From Mesorhizobium_K quangtriensis (GTDB lineage: Bacteria; Pseudomonadota; Alphaproteobacteria; Rhizobiales; Rhizobiaceae): DNA of 64,000 bases. The stretch covers positions 310,001-374,000 of the forward strand of contig NZ_JBEBMF010000001.1 of assembly GCF_040081925.1 (NCBI RefSeq), read 5' to 3'. Shown one piece after another: positions 42,024 to 50,769 of the stretch. A program made the position numbers and the translations under genes. How positions within the stretch are numbered: the stretch's first letter is position 1; each line of letters starts with the position of its first letter. The notes below the pieces were generated by a model. The model was not told the DNA's origin and searched no databases. It worked only from the letters and a program-made list of their open reading frames with translations.

Positions 42024-42410
42024 ATGCTTTACGCCGTACTCTGCTATGCCGCCGAAGACGCCGTCACCTCCTGGAGCAAGGAGCAGGACGAGGCCGTGAT
42101 GGGCAGGCTGGCGGTCATCCAGCAGAAATATGCCGAAGCAGGCCGGCTTGGTCCCGTGGCGCGTCTGCTGCCGACGACGGCGGCGACCACCGTGCGCAAG
42201 GTGCGCGGAGAATCCGTTGTTCTTGATGGACCCTTCGCGGAAACGAAGGAACAGTTGCTCGGCTTCTACACGGTCGAATGCAGCGATCTTGAGGAAGCGG
42301 TCGGCTTCGCGCGCGAAATTTCCGATGCCAATCCTGCCGGCGGCAGCTACGAGATCAGGCCGGTCGGCGTGCTCAATCCTATCCCGGCGACCATCAAACA
42401 CCCGACATGA
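42024..42410 (+). CDS. YCII-related DGPF-domain protein
   Basis: 128 residues from ATG 42024, preceded by GAGGAG. YCII/DGPF fold: MLYAVLCYAAEDAVTSWSKE, ARLLPTTAATTVRKVRGES, then the name-giving motif VVLDGPFAETKEQLLGFY and a C-terminal EIRPVGVLNPI. Proteins of this kind are coupled to ECF42-type sigma factors, and here the sigma gene starts inside its stop codon (ATGA). Molecular role is not known; signalling or enzymatic roles are suggested for the family. Confidence 0.92.
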   Translation: MLYAVLCYAAEDAVTSWSKEQDEAVMGRLAVIQQKYAEAGRLGPVARLLPTTAATTVRKVRGESVVLDGPFAETKEQLLGFYTVECSDLEEAVGFAREISDANPAGGSYEIRPVGVLNPIPATIKHPT

Positions 42411-43672
42411 CCGACATCTCCTGGATAGATCCCCTTCTCGCCGCAGCGCGACCACAGGCGGTGGCGGCGCTGCTGCGCTATTTCCGCGATCTCGACATGG
42501 CGGAGGAGGCCTTCCAGGACGCGTGCCTGCGCGCGCTGACCAACTGGCCGAAGAACGGCCCGCCGCGCGACCCGACCGCTTGGCTGATCTTCGTCGGCCG
42601 CAACGCCGCCATCGATGCGGTGCGAAAGCGCTCGAAGCAGCAGCCGTTGCCAGATGAGGAGCATTTGTCCGACCTCAGCGATGCGGAAGCCGCAATCGCC
42701 GAACGCCTCGACGGCGCCGACTATCGCGACGACATCCTGCGGCTGCTGTTCATCTGCTGCCATCCCGACCTGCCGGCGACCCAGCAGATCGCGCTGGCGC
42801 TGCGCATCGTGTCCGGGCTCTCGGTCAGGCAGATCGCGCGAGCCTTTCTTGTCGGCGAAAGCGCGATGGAGCAGCGCATCACCCGCGCCAAGGCGAAGGT
42901 TGCCGCCGCCGCCGTCCCGTTCGAGGCGCCTGGTCCCGTCGAGCGCGCCGAGCGGCTGGGTTCCGTCGCAGCGATGGTCTATCTCGTCTTCAACGAGGGC
43001 TATTCGGCAAGCGGCGGCGATGCCTCGATGCGCGTTCCGCTGTGCGACGAGGCGATCAGGCTGGCGCGGCTTCTGCTCCGCCTCTTCCCGGCCGAGCCTG
43101 AGATCATGGGCCTGACCGCGCTTCTGCTGTTGCAGCACGCCCGCTCGCAGGCGCGTTTCGAAGCGGACGGCTCGGTCATCCTCCTTGAGGATCAGGATCG
43201 CTCGAAGTGGAGCGCCAAGATGATCGCCGAGGGGCTGGCGCTTGTCGACAAGGCGATACGCCATCGGCAGCCGGGCGCGTATCAGGTGCAGGCCGCCATC
43301 GCTGCCCTGCATGCACGTGCGACGCGCGCCGAGGACACCGACTGGAAGCAGATCGCGTTTCTCTATGGCGCGCTGGAAGCCATGCAGCCCTCGCCCGTCA
43401 TCACGCTGAACCGTGCCGTTGCCGTCTCCAAGGCCGACGGGCCGGAAGCCGCGCTGGTGATGATCGAGCCTCTCGGCGACAAGCTGTCAGGCTATTTCCA
43501 CTATTTCGGCGTCAGGGGCGCGCTGCTGCTGCAGCTCGGTCGCAACGACGAGGCGCGCGATGCCTTCTGCAAGGCGATCTCGCTCGCCAATTCACCTGCC
43601 GAGGCGGCTCACATCCGCCTTCACCTCGACCGCCTGTCAGAGGCGACGCCCGGCAGAAAATCCGCCTCCTGA
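42407..43672 (+). CDS. ECF42-type RNA polymerase sigma factor with C-terminal extension (DUF6596)
   Basis: 421 residues. Sigma regions 2 and 4 fill the first about 190 residues (YFRDLDMAEEAFQDACLRAL; PRDPTAWLIFVGRNAAIDAV; SGLSVRQIARAFLVGESAME). The rest is a helical DUF6596/TPR-like extension with LVFNEGYSASGGDASMRVPL, the hallmark of this class, and NRAVAVSKADGPEAALVMIE. No anti-sigma gene is nearby; the extension is thought to control activity in the class. Translationally coupled to the DGPF gene. It probably directs transcription of the small-protein genes that follow. Confidence 0.93.
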   Translation: MTDISWIDPLLAAARPQAVAALLRYFRDLDMAEEAFQDACLRALTNWPKNGPPRDPTAWLIFVGRNAAIDAVRKRSKQQPLPDEEHLSDLSDAEAAIAERLDGADYRDDILRLLFICCHPDLPATQQIALALRIVSGLSVRQIARAFLVGESAMEQRITRAKAKVAAAAVPFEAPGPVERAERLGSVAAMVYLVFNEGYSASGGDASMRVPLCDEAIRLARLLLRLFPAEPEIMGLTALLLLQHARSQARFEADGSVILLEDQDRSKWSAKMIAEGLALVDKAIRHRQPGAYQVQAAIAALHARATRAEDTDWKQIAFLYGALEAMQPSPVITLNRAVAVSKADGPEAALVMIEPLGDKLSGYFHYFGVRGALLLQLGRNDEARDAFCKAISLANSPAEAAHIRLHLDRLSEATPGRKSAS

Positions 43673-43761
43673 CAGAATCTGCCATTTTTTCCGCTTCGAT
43701 GTCGGAGTCCGCTTCGCTACCTCGTCCTTGAGGCATGGACCACAGGTTCGAGGAGAGAGAG

Positions 43762-44256
43762 ATGAACATCCACGCCGCTATCAACAGCAGCTTCCCCACC
43801 GAGCGCGAGCTCGTCATCGAGCGCATTTTCGATGCGCCACGCGAAAAGGTCTATCGCGCCTGGACGGAGCCCAAGCTGGTCAAGCAGTGGTTCGTGCCGC
43901 GGCCCTGGACTATTTCGGGAGCGGCGCTCGACGTCCGGCCCGGCGGCCAGAGCCAGATCGTCATGCGCGATCCCGACGGCAACGATCATCCGAACGAGGG
44001 CATCTACCTGGAGGTTGTTCCGAACCAGAAGCTGGTTTTCACGGATGCCTTCACCGACGCCTGGGTTCCCTCCCAGAAGCCCTTTATGCTGGCGATCGTC
44101 ACCTTCGAGTATGTCGGCAAGGATGGCGGCACCCGATACACCGCGCGTGTCCGCCACTGGTCTTCAGAGGATCGCGAGGCGCACGAAAAGATGGGCTTTC
44201 ACGAGGGCTGGGGCCAGTGCGCCGACCAGCTTGCCGAACTTCTGAAGACGATCTGA
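43762..44256 (+). CDS. SRPBCC / AHSA1-domain protein
   Basis: 164 residues from ATG 43762 with AGGAGAGAGA upstream. Activator-of-Hsp90-homologue 1-like lipid-pocket fold: LVIERIFDAPREKVYRAWTE, KQWFVPRPWTISGAALDVRP, EGIYLEVVPNQKLVFTDAF and the C-terminal helix HEGWGQCADQLAELLKTI. Such proteins bind hydrophobic ligands and commonly accompany ECF42/DGPF modules. It is 89 bp after the sigma gene and 13 bp before the VOC gene, probably one operon. Confidence 0.92.
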   Translation: MNIHAAINSSFPTERELVIERIFDAPREKVYRAWTEPKLVKQWFVPRPWTISGAALDVRPGGQSQIVMRDPDGNDHPNEGIYLEVVPNQKLVFTDAFTDAWVPSQKPFMLAIVTFEYVGKDGGTRYTARVRHWSSEDREAHEKMGFHEGWGQCADQLAELLKTI

Positions 44257-44269
44257 GGAGGATCGACCA

Positions 44270-44659
44270 ATGGTGGAAACCACGAGGATACCCGGCGTCA
44301 TCGCCTACTTCACCGTCAGCGACAGCAAGGCCGCGACGGCCTTCTACGAAAAGGCGTTTGGCGCGAAGCTGGTCGACCGTCGCGAAGGCGACGACGGCCG
44401 CTCCATGCACGTCCATGTCGAGATCAATGGTGGGGCGATGTTCTTCAACGACCCGTTTCCCGAACATGGCGTGATTGCAGAGCCGGCAAAGAACGTAACG
44501 CTGCACATCGTGGTGGATGATGCCGACGCCTTGTGGAAGCGCGCGGTAGCCGCCGGCGGAGAGGTCACGATGCCGCTGGAAGTCGCCTTCTGGGGCGACA
44601 AATACGGCCAGCTCAAGGATCCGTTCGGCGTCACCTGGGGCATTGTCGGCCCGGCGTGA
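44270..44659 (+). CDS. VOC family (PhnB/glyoxalase-like) protein
   Basis: 129 residues from ATG 44270 after GAGGAGG. Paired beta-alpha-beta-beta-beta units: IAYFTVSDSKAATAFYEKAF at the start, HVHVEINGGAMFFNDPFPEH, then a second half HIVVDDADALWKRAVAAGGE and FWGDKYGQLKDPFGVTWGI. Close to the PhnB/3-demethylubiquinone-like VOC subgroup. Substrate unknown. Its company with DGPF, SRPBCC and a sigma factor is a known pattern of ECF42 loci. Confidence 0.92.
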   Translation: MVETTRIPGVIAYFTVSDSKAATAFYEKAFGAKLVDRREGDDGRSMHVHVEINGGAMFFNDPFPEHGVIAEPAKNVTLHIVVDDADALWKRAVAAGGEVTMPLEVAFWGDKYGQLKDPFGVTWGIVGPA

Positions 44660-44681
44660 CTCCCGGCTGGAGGTATGGCGC

Positions 44682-45020
44682 ATGCCACGATATCTCGTCG
44701 CGATCCATCGCCCCGACGACTATGACGGGGCTGTCGAGGGCCATGCGATGGCACGCGACATTGACGCGCTCAACGAAGAAATGATCGCGGCCGGCGTCAG
44801 GCTTTTCGTCTGCGGTCTCCAACCGCCGCAAAAGGCGGTGTCGCTTCGCCGGCAGCCGTATGGCGAAGTGCTCATTTCGAACGGACCGTATCTGCCGGGA
44901 GGCGAGCATGTAGGCGGCTTCTGGATTCTGGAAACCGCGACCATTGATGAGGCCACGGAATGGGGCCGCAAGGCCGCGATTGCTTGCCGCGCGTCGGTCG
45001 ATGTCCGTCCGCTGCATTAA
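44682..45020 (+). CDS. Second YCII-related protein
   Basis: 112 residues from ATG 44682, preceded by GGAGG. MPRYLVAIHRPDDYDGAVEG, VRLFVCGLQPPQKAVSLRRQ and EHVGGFWILETATIDEATEW fit the YCII fold. In place of the DGPF motif it has SNGPYLPGGE, so it is a diverged member. Last gene of the sigma-factor operon; a short hairpin separates it from the convergent lacI-type gene. Confidence 0.88.
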   Translation: MPRYLVAIHRPDDYDGAVEGHAMARDIDALNEEMIAAGVRLFVCGLQPPQKAVSLRRQPYGEVLISNGPYLPGGEHVGGFWILETATIDEATEWGRKAAIACRASVDVRPLH

Positions 45021-45040
45021 AAGGCAGCGCTTGCCTTATT
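45021..45040. terminator. Weak bidirectional terminator
   Basis: AAGGCA (45021-45026), loop GCGCT, TGCCTT (45032-45037) with A and T flanks, between convergent YCII and LacI-family genes; it overlaps the stop codon of the latter. Confidence 0.4.
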
Positions 45041-46094
45041 CGCCCAGCGCCAGAACCGGTCCGGGCTGGGCAAGGCTTTGCCGGCTGGCGGCGGGCGCAC
45101 CGCCGATGAGGGCGACAAGCGAGCGTGCCAGCTCGCGCCCCGCGAGCCGGACGTTTTCGTTGACGACGTAGATCTCCGGCCGGAACAGGTGCAGCAGGCG
45201 GGCAGACTGCTTCGAAACGATATCGACGTCCCGCCCGACCTTCAGCCCGGCATCCTCGATCCCGGCCACGAGCGCGAAGGTCGCTCCGCCTGCGCCGCTG
45301 ACGATGCCGTCGGGCGGGTTCGGCCTCTGCATCAGTTGCAGTGACCGGGCGCGGATCTGGTCGATCGAGTGATCGACCGTCACCGTGTTGAACGGTACTT
45401 CCGCGAAACCGATCTCGGCCATCGTGTCGAGGAATCCGTTCCGCATGTGGTGGTAGTAGGAGAGCGAAGAGGGCGGCGCGAGGAGAGCCAGCCGTTTGCG
45501 GCCGAGTTCTGCCAGTTTCCTGACAGCGTCGCGGGCGAAGGCGTAGTTGTCGAAATCGTGGAACGCGTGCTCGACACCGATCTCCGTGCGGCCGTGCGTC
45601 ACGAAGGGGAAGCCGTGCTCGAGCAGGTAGCGCACCCGCTTGTCGTCGGGCTCGGTGCGCGAAATGATGACGCCGTCGGCAGACCCCGTCTCGACCACGT
45701 AGCGCACCGGCTCGAGCGGGTCGTTGTTGCGTGAATACGGCGTGACGATGAGGTGGTACGGCGTCTGCGCAAGCTGCTCGGAGATGCCGTAGATCATGTC
45801 CGATACGAAGCCGCCGATCTGCTCCTCGGTGTTGAGGACAAGGCTGATGACGTTCGTCTTTCCAGTCCTCAGACGCACGCCGGCGCGGTTTGGCCGGTAG
45901 CCCACCTGTCGCGCCACGAGTTGCACGCGCCGGCGCGTTTCCTCGCCGATTTCCGGCGCGTCCTTCAGTGCGCGCGAAACCGTCGTGACGCCAAGCCCGG
46001 TCATGAACGCGATGGTCTTCAGCGTCGGCCGGCCTGCGCCGCCCGGATGGGCGCCGCCTCTTTCCTCGTCCTCCATGTCGTGATGCTCGTCCAT
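45036..46094 (-). CDS. LacI family transcriptional repressor
   Basis: 352 residues. N-terminal helix-turn-helix and hinge: LKTIAFMTGLGVTTVSRALK, EIGEETRRRVQLVARQVGYR and NRAGVRLRTGKTNVISLVL. The rest is a periplasmic-binding-like effector domain (PPDGIVSGAGGATFALVAGI). It is divergent from the sugar ABC operon, and two near-identical operators lie in the 384-bp spacer, so it should repress both its own gene and the transporter until the sugar, or a derivative, binds. ATG 46094 follows GGCGGGGG; ATG 46076 is the alternative. Confidence 0.93.
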   Translation of the reverse strand: MDEHHDMEDEERGGAHPGGAGRPTLKTIAFMTGLGVTTVSRALKDAPEIGEETRRRVQLVARQVGYRPNRAGVRLRTGKTNVISLVLNTEEQIGGFVSDMIYGISEQLAQTPYHLIVTPYSRNNDPLEPVRYVVETGSADGVIISRTEPDDKRVRYLLEHGFPFVTHGRTEIGVEHAFHDFDNYAFARDAVRKLAELGRKRLALLAPPSSLSYYHHMRNGFLDTMAEIGFAEVPFNTVTVDHSIDQIRARSLQLMQRPNPPDGIVSGAGGATFALVAGIEDAGLKVGRDVDIVSKQSARLLHLFRPEIYVVNENVRLAGRELARSLVALIGGAPAASRQSLAQPGPVLALGE

Positions 46095-46168
46095 GACCCC
46101 CGCCTACAGATTGCGCGTTGGCGACGCAACGGCAAGCGCTCCATTCTGGAAGCAAACTGGGTGAATTT

Positions 46169-46190
46169 CAATCTGAAACGTTACAGATTG
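46169..46190. promoter_or_regulatory. LacI-family operator 1
   Basis: Core ATCTGAAACGTTACAGAT flanked by CA and TG: a 22-bp palindrome with one mismatched pair, centred on AACGTT. It is the exact reverse complement of the core of operator 2. It lies 75 bp upstream of the repressor gene. Confidence 0.8.
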
Positions 46191-46443
46191 GTCAGGCCTG
46201 CTGACAGGAATATGCCTGGTTGCCCGCTAGGCCGCGTGAAGGCCATTTCTTCATTTTTGCAGCGCGGGATGTTTGGAATCAGTCGGTTAGCCCCCCAAAG
46301 AACCCCGAATTGCGGCGCCGCATCAAAGAAACGAAGGATCTGCCGCGTTGGGGCAGGCTTACGGAATAAATTCCGAAAGCGAAAAAATTGCAGGTCTCAC
46401 CCAAAAGAGGCATTGCGCGATCAGCCTCGCTTTCATATCCTGC

Positions 46444-46465
46444 CAATCTGTAACGTTTCAGATCT
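46444..46465. promoter_or_regulatory. LacI-family operator 2
   Basis: Core ATCTGTAACGTTTCAGAT, 14 bp upstream of the binding-protein ATG and just before its ribosome site GGGAGGA. Centre-to-centre distance to operator 1 is 275 bp, compatible with looping. Between the sites no gene is evident. Confidence 0.8.
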
Positions 46466-46478
46466 CGGGAGGAACTTC

Positions 46479-47717
46479 ATGCGTTATAAGCTTTTGACCG
46501 CCGCATTCGCCGCTGCCGTCGCATTACCCTGCGCGGCTCCGGCCGGCGCCACCGACCTCGAGGTTGCCCATTGGTGGACGTCGGGCGGTGAGGCTGCTGC
46601 GGTCGCCGAGTTCGCCAAGGCCTTCGACGCCACCGGAAACAAGTGGGTCGACGCAGCGATCGCCGGTGGCGGTAACACCGCGCGTCCGATCATGGTCAGT
46701 CGCATCACCGGAGGCGATCCGATGGCCGCGTTCCAGTTCAACACCGGTCGTCAGGCCGAGGAACTGATCGAGGCAGGGTTGCTGCGCGACCTGACCGATG
46801 TCGCGACGAAGGAGAACTGGTCGCAGGTCATCCGCCCGGCCAGCCTGCTCGAAGGCTGCACGGTCGACGGCAAGGTCTATTGCGTGGTGGTCAACATCCA
46901 CTCGTGGCAGTGGCTCTGGCTCTCGCACAAGGCGTTCGAGGATGCCGGCGTTCCGGTCCCGAAAACCTGGGACGAGTTCGTCGCCGCCGCTCCGGCGCTC
47001 GAGGCGGCCGGCAAGATCCCGCTCGCCATCGGCGGCCAGCCCTGGCAGACCACCGGCGCTTTCAACGTGCTGATCCCGGCCATCGCCGGCAAGGACGTCT
47101 TCCTGAAAGTCTATCAGGAGCATGATGCCGAGGCTGCGGCTGGTCCCGAAATCGCCAAGGTGTTCAAGGCCGCCGACAACGCGCGCAAGATGTCGGCGAA
47201 ATCGAACGTGCAGGACTGGAATCAGGCGACCAACCTCGTCATCACCGGCCAGGCCGGCGGCCAGATCATGGGCGACTGGGCGCAGGGCGAGTTCCAGGTT
47301 GCCGGCCAGGTGGCCGGCAAGGACTACACCTGCCTGCCAGGCCTCGGCGTCAACGAACTGATCTCCACTGGCGGCGATTCCTTCTACTTCCCCAAGCTCG
47401 ACGATCCCGAGAAGACCGCGGCCCAGGAGGTCCTCGCCTCGACCATGCTCAGCCCCGAGACCCAGGTTGCCTTCAATCTGAAGAAGGGCTCCGTGCCGGT
47501 GCGCGGCGACGTCGATGTGACGGCTGCCAACGACTGCATGAAGAAGGGCTTGGAAATTCTCGCCTCGGGAAATATCATCCCAGATACCAACCAGCTCAAC
47601 ACAGAGGACACCAACAACCAGCTCAACGACCTGTTCGTTGAGTTCTTCAAGACGCCGACGCTGACACCGGAAGAAGCACAGAAGCGCTTCGCCGCGATCA
47701 TCGCCGCAGCGGACTGA
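46479..47717 (+). CDS. Sugar ABC transporter substrate-binding protein
   Basis: 412 residues from ATG 46479 after GGGAGGA. Signal peptide MRYKLLTAAFAAAVALPCAA ending near PAGATD. Family-1 solute-binding protein of the glucose/mannose-like group: EVAHWWTSGGEAAAVAEFAK, GNTARPIMVSRITGGDPMAA, GGQIMGDWAQGEFQVAG and GGDSFYFPKLDD. The paired Trp in HWW is typical of glucose-type binding proteins. First gene of the operon; a terminator after it should raise its level over the permeases. Ligand not determined by sequence. Confidence 0.93.
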   Translation: MRYKLLTAAFAAAVALPCAAPAGATDLEVAHWWTSGGEAAAVAEFAKAFDATGNKWVDAAIAGGGNTARPIMVSRITGGDPMAAFQFNTGRQAEELIEAGLLRDLTDVATKENWSQVIRPASLLEGCTVDGKVYCVVVNIHSWQWLWLSHKAFEDAGVPVPKTWDEFVAAAPALEAAGKIPLAIGGQPWQTTGAFNVLIPAIAGKDVFLKVYQEHDAEAAAGPEIAKVFKAADNARKMSAKSNVQDWNQATNLVITGQAGGQIMGDWAQGEFQVAGQVAGKDYTCLPGLGVNELISTGGDSFYFPKLDDPEKTAAQEVLASTMLSPETQVAFNLKKGSVPVRGDVDVTAANDCMKKGLEILASGNIIPDTNQLNTEDTNNQLNDLFVEFFKTPTLTPEEAQKRFAAIIAAAD

Positions 47718-47734
47718 CTTTCTGGCAAAGCGCC

Positions 47735-47780
47735 CCCAGACGCCTGGCATATCCCCAACGGCCGGCGTCTGGGTTTTTTT
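47735..47780 (+). terminator. Intrinsic terminator/attenuator inside the sugar operon
   Basis: CCCAGACGCC (47735-47744) and GGCGTCTGGG (47764-47773), perfect 10-bp stem, followed by seven T. It stands between the binding-protein gene and the first permease, so partial read-through would give excess binding protein. Confidence 0.88.
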
Positions 47781-47802
47781 CCCGCGCAACTGGTAGTCGT
47801 CC

Positions 47803-48681
47803 ATGTCTCGTCCGAACCAGCTCTTCCGCAATCTGAGTGCGAAGATCGCGTCGATCCCCATGATCCTGACGGCGGTCGTCATCTTCGTTGGCGGCACCGC
47901 ATGGACGATCGTGCATTCATTCACCAACTCCCGGCTGCTCCCGCGCCTCAACTTCGTGGGGCTGGCCCAGTATGAACGGCTGTGGACGACGCCGCGCTGG
48001 CTGATCTCGATCGAGAACCTGCTGATCTACGGCAGCCTGTCGCTGATCTTCTCGCTGCTGGTGGGCTTCATCCTCGCAGCCCTGCTCGACCAGAAGATCC
48101 GCTTCGAGGATACGTTCCGCACCATCTTCCTCTATCCCTTCGCGCTCTCCTTCGTCGTCACCGGCCTCGTCTGGCAGTGGCTGCTCAATCCGGATTTCGG
48201 CGTCCAGCATGTCGTCCGCTCGATGGGCTGGGAGTCGTTCACCTTCAACCCGCTCTATGACAAGGACCTGGTCATCTACGGTATCCTCTTCGCCGGTCTC
48301 TGGCAGGGCACTGGCCTTGTCATGTGCCTGATGCTGGCCGGTCTGCGCGGCATCGACGAGGACATCTGGAAAGCAGCGCGCGTCGACGGCATTCCCATGT
48401 GGAAGACGTATCTGTTCATCGTGATCCCGATGATGCGGCCTGTGTTCGTCACGACGCTCGTCATCATCGCCAGCGGCGTCGTGCGCGTCTACGACCTCGT
48501 CGTCGCACAGACCAGCGGCGGCCCGGCGCTCGCCTCTGAGGTGCCGGCGAAATACGTCTATGACTACATGTTTGCAGCACAAAATCTTGGCCAGGGCTTC
48601 GCCGCCTCGACCATGATGCTGCTCACAGTGGCGATCATCATCGTGCCATGGGCCTATCTCGAATTCGGGCGGAGGCGCTGA
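47803..48681 (+). CDS. Sugar ABC transporter permease (MalF-like)
   Basis: 292 residues, about six membrane segments. Starts MSRPNQLFRNLSAKIASIPM. The EAA coupling loop is recognisable as MLAGLRGIDEDIWKAARVDG followed by IPMWKTYLFIVIPMMRPVF. Pairs with the next permease in the inner membrane and docks on the UgpC-type ATPase. It starts about 22 bp after the internal terminator. Confidence 0.94.
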   Translation: MSRPNQLFRNLSAKIASIPMILTAVVIFVGGTAWTIVHSFTNSRLLPRLNFVGLAQYERLWTTPRWLISIENLLIYGSLSLIFSLLVGFILAALLDQKIRFEDTFRTIFLYPFALSFVVTGLVWQWLLNPDFGVQHVVRSMGWESFTFNPLYDKDLVIYGILFAGLWQGTGLVMCLMLAGLRGIDEDIWKAARVDGIPMWKTYLFIVIPMMRPVFVTTLVIIASGVVRVYDLVVAQTSGGPALASEVPAKYVYDYMFAAQNLGQGFAASTMMLLTVAIIIVPWAYLEFGRRR

Positions 48682-48686
48682 CGCCG

Positions 48687-49628
48687 ATGTCCAACCCCGC
48701 CACCCTTGCCATCACCGTCGCAGGCACCAGCGCGATCGCCGACGAACTTTCGGGGCCGCGCGGGCCGAAGCCGCGGGTTACCTTCTCGCGACGCAACATC
48801 TTCATCTACGGCGTCCTCATCGTCGCGGCGATCTACTACCTCATCCCGCTTTACGTGATGATCGTCACATCGCTGAAGGGAATGCCCGAGATCCGTCTCG
48901 GCAATATCTTCTCGCCGCCGGTCGAGATCACCTTCGAGCCGTGGGTGAAAGCATGGGCGACAGCGTGCACGGGTCTGAATTGCGATGGGCTCTCCAGAGG
49001 TTTCTGGAATTCCGTGCGCATCACCGTCCCTTCGGTGATCGTTTCGATCGCCATTGCATCGATCAACGGCTACGCCCTTGCCAACTGGCGGTTCAAGGGC
49101 GCCGAGATATTCTTCACGATCCTCATCGTCGGCGCGTTCATCCCCTACCAGGTGATGATCTATCCGATCGTCATCGTGCTGCGCGAGATGGGTCTGTACG
49201 GCTCGCTCACCGGGCTGATCATCGTGCACTCCATCTTCGGCATGCCCATCCTGACGCTCCTCTTCCGCAACTATTTCACTGCGCTTCCCGAAGAACTCTT
49301 CAAGGCCGCACGCGTCGATGGCGCGGGCTTCTGGGGCATCTATTTCCGCATCATGCTGCCGATGAGCCTGCCGATCTTCGTCGTCGCCATCATCCTGCAG
49401 GTGACCGGCATCTGGAACGACTTCCTGTTCGGCGTCGTCTACACCAAGCCCGACACCTATCCGATGACCGTCCAGCTCAACAACATCGTCAACTCCGTGC
49501 AGGGCGTGAAGGAATACAACGTCAACATGGCGGCGACCCTCATCACCGGACTCGTGCCGCTGGTCATCTACTTCGTCTCCGGAAAACTGTTCGTGCGCGG
49601 CATCGCCGCCGGCGCGGTCAAGGGTTAG
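48687..49628 (+). CDS. Sugar ABC transporter permease (MalG-like)
   Basis: 313 residues from ATG 48687, 5 bp after the previous stop. The N-terminus is a longer cytoplasmic tail (ITVAGTSAIADELSGPRGPK) before helix 1 (NIFIYGVLIVAAIYYLIPLY). EAA loop: ALPEELFKAARVDGAGFWGI then IMLPMSLPIFVVAII. C-terminus KLFVRGIAAGAVKG is usual for MalG-type permeases. Forms the channel with the preceding permease. Confidence 0.94.
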   Translation: MSNPATLAITVAGTSAIADELSGPRGPKPRVTFSRRNIFIYGVLIVAAIYYLIPLYVMIVTSLKGMPEIRLGNIFSPPVEITFEPWVKAWATACTGLNCDGLSRGFWNSVRITVPSVIVSIAIASINGYALANWRFKGAEIFFTILIVGAFIPYQVMIYPIVIVLREMGLYGSLTGLIIVHSIFGMPILTLLFRNYFTALPEELFKAARVDGAGFWGIYFRIMLPMSLPIFVVAIILQVTGIWNDFLFGVVYTKPDTYPMTVQLNNIVNSVQGVKEYNVNMAATLITGLVPLVIYFVSGKLFVRGIAAGAVKG

Positions 49629-49639
49629 GGCAACGACAT

Positions 49640-50719
49640 ATGCCGAGCGTCGCGATCAAGAACCTGTCGCTGAATTTCGGGGCCGTACCGGTGCTGAGGG
49701 ATCTCGATCTCGACATCGAGGAAGGCGAGTTCCTCGTCCTGCTCGGCCCGTCCGGCTGCGGCAAGTCCACGCTGCTCAACTGCATCGCCGGCCTGCTCGA
49801 CGTCTCCGAAGGCCAGATCTTCATCAAGGGCAAGAACGTCACCTGGGAAGAACCAAAGGACCGCGGCATCGGCATGGTCTTCCAGTCCTATGCGCTCTAT
49901 CCGCAGATGAGCGTCAGGGGGAACCTGACCTTCGGCCTGAGGAATGCAGGCGTGCCGAAGGACGAGATCGAGCGGCGCATCGCGCGCACCTCGGAAATCC
50001 TGCAGATCGAGCCGCTGCTCGACCGCAAGCCTTCGCAGCTTTCCGGCGGCCAGCGCCAGCGCGTCGCCATCGGCCGGGCGCTGGTGCGCGACGTGGATGT
50101 CTTCCTCTTCGACGAGCCGCTGTCCAACCTCGACGCCAAGCTGCGCGCCGAGCTTCGCGTCGAGATCAAGCGGCTGCACCAGAAACTCGCCAACACCATG
50201 ATCTACGTCACCCACGACCAGATCGAGGCAATGACGCTCGCCGACCGCATCGCCGTCATGCGCGGCGGCCTGATCCAGCAGCTCGACCGGCCGCAGGAGA
50301 TCTACAAGCGCCCGGTCAACCGCTATGTCGCCGGCTTCATCGGCTCGCCCGGCATGAATTTTCTCGACGGCGAGATCGTCACCCGCGACGGCGAACCTCG
50401 CTTCATCGCCAATGGCGTAGACATCCCACTCGCGCGCTACGCCTTCCAGAACCCTCGCCAAGGGCCCGCCGTATTCGGCATTCGGCCGGAACATGTGATG
50501 GCCAATTCCGGCGAGGACTGGCCCTTTTCCGACAGCGTGCCCGTCGAGATCGTCGATCCCATGGGCTCGGATACGCTCGTCTGGAGCAAACTTGGTAGCC
50601 AGACGCTCACGATTCGTGTTTCTTCCGAACGCTCCCCGAATGTCGGCGACACGATAGCGGTCGGATTCGACCCGATGAACGCGTCCTTGTTCGACGCCAC
50701 GTCGGGAGACCGGCTTTAG
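49640..50719 (+). CDS. Sugar ABC transporter ATP-binding protein (UgpC/MalK family)
   Basis: 359 residues from ATG 49640. Walker A LGPSGCGKSTLLNCIAG, Q-loop MVFQSYALYPQMSV, signature LSGGQRQRVAIGRAL, Walker B DVFLFDEPLSNLDAKLR and switch His in YVTHDQIEAMTLAD. The last about 120 residues are the regulatory TOBE domain (PAVFGIRPEHVM; SDTLVWSKLGSQTLTIRVSS). Energises the two permeases upstream. Ends 50 bp before the isomerase gene. Confidence 0.95.
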   Translation: MPSVAIKNLSLNFGAVPVLRDLDLDIEEGEFLVLLGPSGCGKSTLLNCIAGLLDVSEGQIFIKGKNVTWEEPKDRGIGMVFQSYALYPQMSVRGNLTFGLRNAGVPKDEIERRIARTSEILQIEPLLDRKPSQLSGGQRQRVAIGRALVRDVDVFLFDEPLSNLDAKLRAELRVEIKRLHQKLANTMIYVTHDQIEAMTLADRIAVMRGGLIQQLDRPQEIYKRPVNRYVAGFIGSPGMNFLDGEIVTRDGEPRFIANGVDIPLARYAFQNPRQGPAVFGIRPEHVMANSGEDWPFSDSVPVEIVDPMGSDTLVWSKLGSQTLTIRVSSERSPNVGDTIAVGFDPMNASLFDATSGDRL

Positions 50720-50769
50720 GAACGAATTGCCGGGCGTCCCAAGGCCCGGATGTCAGAAAGGAAATATCC

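Noticed and set aside
45753..46478. Upstream open frame joined to the sugar-binding protein
   Set aside because: It runs antisense to the LacI-type gene and through its operators; the signal peptide and ribosome site fix the start at 46479.
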